The notes under the pieces were generated by a model that made no database searches, had not been told where the DNA came from, and saw nothing but the letters and a program-made list of their open reading frames with translations. 8,397 nt of DNA from Candidatus Kaiserbacteria bacterium (lineage in GTDB: Bacteria; Patescibacteriota; Minisyncoccia; Phycocordibacterales; Phycocordibacteraceae), in contig JACOXQ010000056.1 of the NCBI GenBank assembly GCA_016182285.1, positions 1 to 8,397 of the forward strand. The letters are read 5' to 3'. Both the position numbers and the translations under genes were made by a program. This document shows, one piece after another, positions 6,479-8,397 of the stretch (its first letter is position 1; the number at the start of each line of letters is the position of its first letter).

Positions 6479-7239
6479 GGGAGAGGAATAATAGGCACCA
6501 CCTCTACGGAGGCCGGCACGTCGGGGAAGGCGCCATTCCACGTAAATGTGGCGGCCGCTTGGCCCTGTGCCGGTATTGATGGAACTATCGTTGACGATGC
6601 GGCGATTACGTCTCCCGTATCGTTATGCACGAGAACAATCGCCTTGACGTTCGTTAATGCGACGGCGCTTGGATTCAAGAGAACGGCCTCTATTCTCGGC
6701 GATGCCATCGTTCCTGTCTGCCTGATATTGGACACTATCGGCATACTTCGCGGGTCAGTCGAAATGTAAAACCATCTCTGCGAGGACTGTGCTATTTCTA
6801 AAAATGCATTCACGACGGTTTGTTTCCCGGAAGGTACCCCTGGCGCGAATACCGGTACGCTCGTGCCCGGCGGCAAATCCAATGTGCCGGACACTTCTTG
6901 AATGAGAGATTGGTCGGAACCATAGAGCGTAATCGTGTACGGAACGTTCTTTGCCGCCGCGTCGGCATTTTTATTCTCCACTTTTGCAATGACGTCAACG
7001 CGCCCGTCCCCATTTTGAATCGCCTTAGTAAAAAGGACCGTCGGCGCTTGTTTCAACTCCGTACAGAGATATGCGCATGGACCGCCGCAATCAACGCCAT
7101 CCTCCGCCTGGTTCCGCGCGCCGTCAGTGCACGACGGCGCCTTATAAAAAGTCGCGATGCCAATCACCGAAATAAAAGCGCCGACGACCGCGCCGATAAT
7201 CAGCAGTATGACGAATCGCCTCCGCGCGGCCCAGGACAT
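6475..7239 (-). CDS. Unrecognised membrane-anchored extracytoplasmic protein with a CxDG...DCGGPC motif
   Basis: I do not recognise this 254-residue protein as a named family. Positively charged RRR (6-8) followed by a hydrophobic helix (about 9-32) suggests an N-terminal signal-anchor with the rest outside the membrane. Right after the helix comes PSCTDGARNQAEDGVDCGGPC (C37, C51, C55, plus C59). CxDGxxNxxExGxDCGGxC motifs of this kind occur in many secreted bacterial proteins and probably hold disulfides or a metal. Residues 65-160 and 165-250 are rich in alternating hydrophobic residues and small turns (VDVIAKVENKN, IEAVLLNPSAVALTNVKAIVLV), resembling two beta-sandwich repeats. ATG 7239 is chosen because residues upstream would extend into the terminator and 5S gene. 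It overlaps rodA by 4 bp (GTGA), hinting at an envelope role connected to cell-wall growth, but no function can be assigned. Confidence 0.85.
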   Translation of the reverse strand: MSWAARRRFVILLIIGAVVGAFISVIGIATFYKAPSCTDGARNQAEDGVDCGGPCAYLCTELKQAPTVLFTKAIQNGDGRVDVIAKVENKNADAAAKNVPYTITLYGSDQSLIQEVSGTLDLPPGTSVPVFAPGVPSGKQTVVNAFLEIAQSSQRWFYISTDPRSMPIVSNIRQTGTMASPRIEAVLLNPSAVALTNVKAIVLVHNDTGDVIAASSTIVPSIPAQGQAAATFTWNGAFPDVPASVEVVPIIPLP

Positions 7240-7254
7240 GCGGACAGTATAACA
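7240..7254 (-). promoter_or_regulatory. Extended -10 promoter candidate, possibly leaderless
   Basis: On the minus strand TGTTATACT (7254-7246) fits an extended -10 (TGnTATAnT). It follows the rRNA terminator directly and ends 6 nt before the ATG at 7239, so transcription would start at or next to the start codon, giving a leaderless message. There is no recognisable -35, since that position lies inside the terminator hairpin. The alternative is read-through from the rRNA operon. Confidence 0.45.
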
Positions 7255-7283
7255 AAACGTCCCGCTATAGCGGGACGTTTTTT
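7254..7283. terminator. Intrinsic terminator of the rRNA operon, bidirectional
   Basis: A 12-bp perfect stem (AAAACGTCCCGC at 7254-7265 with GCGGGACGTTTT at 7270-7281) closes on a TATA loop. On the minus strand it ends in a TTTTGTT tract and lies 10-39 nt past the 5S 3' end, where the rRNA transcript should stop. On the plus strand six Ts follow the stem, so it can also block antisense transcription. Confidence 0.9.
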
Positions 7284-7292
7284 CAAGTACTT

Positions 7293-7411
7293 GGTTCTGG
7301 CGGTTAGCTACTCTCCCTGTCTGAAACGACAAGTACCATCGCCGCTAGCGGGCTTGACTGCCGTGTTCGGAATGAGAACGGGTATAACCCCGCCGCCGAA
7401 CCACCAGAACC
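7293..7411 (-). rRNA. rrf: 5S ribosomal RNA
   Basis: A 119-nt 5S rRNA of the large ribosomal subunit. The ends pair perfectly as helix I (GGTTCTGG at the 5' end with CCAGAACC at the 3' end). Inside are the conserved loop C/helix III segment reading CATTCCGAACACGG, and the loop E/helix IV region GCGATGGTACTTG. It follows 23S by about 104 nt, as in a normal 23S-5S operon. Ends are set by the helix I pairing and could differ by one or two bases. The two first bases also take part in the upstream spacer hairpin at 7410-7430. Confidence 0.95.
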
Positions 7412-7430
7412 GAACACTCGAAGTGTTCGG
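7410..7430 (-). other. Hairpin at the 5' boundary of 5S, probable processing stem
   Basis: A 9-bp perfect stem (CCGAACACT with AGTGTTCGG) with a 3-nt TCG loop abuts the 5S gene, its last two bases being the first GG of 5S. It therefore competes with 5S helix I, a possible precursor-processing switch. Confidence 0.5.
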
Positions 7431-7457
7431 AACATAGAATATGCAAAGGTAAAAAGT

Positions 7458-7485
7458 GTCCTACTTCGCTAAAGCTACGAAGGAC
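7458..7485 (-). other. Hairpin in the 23S-5S spacer
   Basis: The spacer folds into an imperfect stem, GTCC with GGAC outside and TTCG with CGAA inside, around a TAGCTTTAG loop. It is a likely RNase cleavage or spacer-folding element between 23S and 5S; no tRNA is present in the spacer. Confidence 0.4.
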
Positions 7486-7810
7486 GCAGTGCAAACAAAA
7501 GTGCTATACAGAGTTCCGCACGAGAGACTGGACATATTAGTACTCCTCGGCTCCGCGCCTTGCGGCGCTTCCACCTAGAGCCTATCAACGTGATAATCTC
7601 TCACGAGTCTCATAACGATTCCTAATCTTGGAGCGCGTTTCCCGCTTATATGCTTTCAGCGGTTATCGCGACCCGACATAGCTACCCAGCGGTGCCCTTG
7701 GCAGGACAGCTGGTAGACCAGAGGTCAGTTCAGGGAGGTCCTCTCGTACTATCCCCGACCCTCCTCAAGAATCAACGCCTGTAGTAGATAGGAGACCAAC
7801 CTGTCTCACG

Positions 7811-8154
7811 CATCTACGTAGCAGCTAGGCACTAGGCTTGATAGCGCTAGGCTCTAGCCACGCCGCCATTACTGGCGGGATCGGACTGTAACTTTGCCCA
7901 CTGTCTTCAAACGTTGGGGCAATCAACATTCAGTCTCTAGCGGCCGATTCACATTGAATCATTCCGTCGGTATTGCCCTCCCGCCCTTTCTTGAAGAAAG
8001 AGCGGGACTGGATTCTACCGATATAAGTTGATTTCTTCGCATATGTTCCCATATGCGACCGCCGTGAGTATGTCTAAGCACAGTACGTCTCCACGTACCT
8101 AACAATTCCTCGTGGGTTCAAACCGTGCAATCACCAACAACTGTTAGTTGCTGC
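7811..8154 (-). ncRNA. Group I self-splicing intron in 23S rRNA, site L2593, no ORF
   Basis: A 344-nt insertion between rRNA bases equivalent to 2593 and 2594, ending in the required terminal G (7811). The group I core can be drawn: P1 pairs 8152-8167 with 8114-8129; P2-like hairpin 8083-8098; a 9-bp hairpin with GGAA tetraloop 8037-8058; P3 AATCAAC (8027-8033) with GTTGATT (7921-7927); P4 TCGGTA (8016-8021) with TACCGA (7967-7972); P5 hairpin 7980-8006; P6 around 7942-7966; P7 strands at 7931-7937 and 7883-7889 (GACTG with CAGTC); P8 TTGCCC (7917-7922) with GGGCAA (7894-7899); P9 stem CCGCC with GGCGG (7863-7878). The P7-P8 segment (AGAGACT, CCC-AACGT-AAGAC-GGG-AAAG, AGTCC) closely resembles the cyanobacterial tRNA-Leu intron as I remember it, which suggests subgroup IC3. 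There is no homing endonuclease ORF, so mobility would need help in trans. It should self-splice to give functional 23S. Confidence 0.88.
7824..7859. repeat. TAGGC repeat cluster in the P9 region of the intron
   Basis: The plus strand carries CTAGGC three times (within CTAGGCAC, CTAGGCTTG and CTAGGCTCTAG). It extends the intron 3' domain between P9 and the 3' splice site and can fold as GCTAG with CTAGC. The 10-mer GCGCTAGGCT (7844-7853) is also at the secD-secF junction (1038-1047). It looks like an insertion of a dispersed short repeat into a tolerant peripheral stem. Confidence 0.5.
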
Positions 8155-8167
8155 ACGGTTTGAACCC
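8114..8167 (-). other. Perfect 16-bp inverted repeat spanning the 5' splice site (extended P1)
   Basis: GGGTTCAAACCGTGCA (minus 8167-8152) pairs without mismatch with TGCACGGTTTGAACCC (8129-8114). The first arm is 13 nt of 23S exon plus the first 3 nt of intron; the second arm is the intron's internal guide sequence. The 22-nt loop holds a small hairpin, CAACT with AGTTG. The base at the 5' splice site pairs as U-A, not the usual U-G wobble. Confidence 0.85.
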
Positions 8168-8397
8168 AGCTCGCGTACCATTTTAATTGGCGAACAGCCA
8201 AACGCTTGGGACCTTCTCCAGCCCCGCGCTATGGTGAGCCGACATCGAGGTGCCGAACTCCGCCGTCGCTAAGGACGCTTGGGCGGAACTAGCCTGTTAT
8301 CCCCAGGGTAACTTATATCCGTTAATCTCTGGCCGCATCTAAGGCGTACCATCGGTTCACTATGCTCTGCTTTCGCATCTGCTTGGGATGTACCCCT

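Larger units (their letters stand above)
7516..8397 (-). rRNA. rrl: 23S ribosomal RNA, 3' part, interrupted by an intron
   Basis: The window covers the 3' end of the large-subunit rRNA, from within domain V to the end; the 5' part lies outside. Recognisable blocks on the minus strand are GCGAAAGCAG, GGGGATAACAGG (peptidyl-transferase centre; base equivalent to A2451 at 8297), GGCACCTCGATGTCGGCTC, the A-loop GGCTGTTCGCC, GGTACGCGAGCTGGGTT, the sarcin-ricin loop AGTACGAGAGGACC, and the terminal CCGAGGAGTACTAAT. The 3' end is placed about 20 nt after GTACTAAT, by analogy with E. coli. The gene is split: the upstream exon ends at 8155 (U2593 equivalent) and the downstream exon resumes at 7810 with CGTGAGACAGG (A2602 equivalent at 7802). 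Joining them restores a continuous helix 93 with compensatory changes, AACC pairing with GGTT where E. coli has GAAC and GUUC. Confidence 0.96.

Noticed and set aside
6479..6541. 21-residue upstream extension of RodA
   Set aside because: It lies wholly within the upstream gene in another frame, has no family similarity, and the GTGA overlap start gives a normal N-terminus.
7240..7332. N-terminal extension of the cysteine-motif protein (31 extra residues)
   Set aside because: It would translate through the rRNA terminator and into the 5S gene; the ATG at 7239 directly precedes the signal-anchor.
6820..7437. 205-residue plus-strand open frame running into 5S
   Set aside because: It overlaps a structured rRNA gene and a terminator and has a low-complexity Arg-rich sequence with no motif.
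7412..7515. tRNA in the 23S-5S spacer
   Set aside because: No acceptor stem, T-loop or anticodon arm could be drawn; only simple hairpins are present.
7811..8154. Homing endonuclease gene inside the intron
   Set aside because: No open frame of useful length on either strand; the 344 nt are accounted for by RNA helices.
1..8397. CRISPR array, insertion sequence or prophage
   Set aside because: No regularly spaced repeats, transposase motifs, terminal inverted repeats or phage genes were seen.

Overview
The window looks like a chromosomal fragment from an ultra-small candidate-phylum bacterium (Patescibacteria/CPR, probably Parcubacteria-like). This is inferred from protein style: a divergent FolD, minimal surface-glycan genes, tightly overlapping genes (ATGA/GTGA junctions) and a 23S rRNA gene interrupted by an intron, a trait known to be frequent in this group. 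No taxonomic marker was searched, so the assignment is provisional.

Right part (about 7240-8397, minus strand): the 3' end of an rRNA operon. The last ~0.9 kb of 23S rRNA is split by a 344-nt, ORF-less group I intron at 7811-8154, inserted after the base equivalent to E. coli U2593 in the peptidyl-transferase region. A ~104-nt spacer with processing-type hairpins, a complete 5S rRNA (7293-7411) and a strong bidirectional terminator (7254-7283) follow.

Middle (5318-7239, minus strand): right behind the terminator, an extended -10 sequence sits 6 nt from the ATG of an unrecognised membrane-anchored, cysteine-motif protein. Its stop overlaps the GTG start of a RodA/FtsW-type peptidoglycan polymerase. 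rodA converges with a plus-strand GT4-type glycosyltransferase (4347-5321), their stop codons sharing 4 bp.

Left part (129-4294, minus strand): a 52-bp divergent promoter region separates the glycosyltransferase from a four-gene operon. Its order is polyprenyl-phosphate sugar phosphotransferase, folD, secD, secF. The first three genes are joined by ATGA overlaps and secF lies 12 nt after secD. The first gene and the divergent glycosyltransferase together suggest lipid-linked glycan synthesis; SecDF would serve the proton-driven late step of Sec export; FolD supplies one-carbon units.

Most striking points: (1) the group I intron, whose core resembles the cyanobacterial tRNA-Leu (IC3) type, with a perfect 16-bp P1 pairing that covers 13 nt of exon and puts a U-A pair where U-G is normal; (2) secD is frameshifted and lacks a block of its P1 domain; (3) two further genes, the sugar phosphotransferase and the glycosyltransferase, also appear to lack internal blocks of ~45-70 residues, in frame. 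The three losses within 3.5 kb could be real reductive evolution or an assembly artefact; read mapping would decide. Family lengths and comparisons here are from memory, not from alignments.
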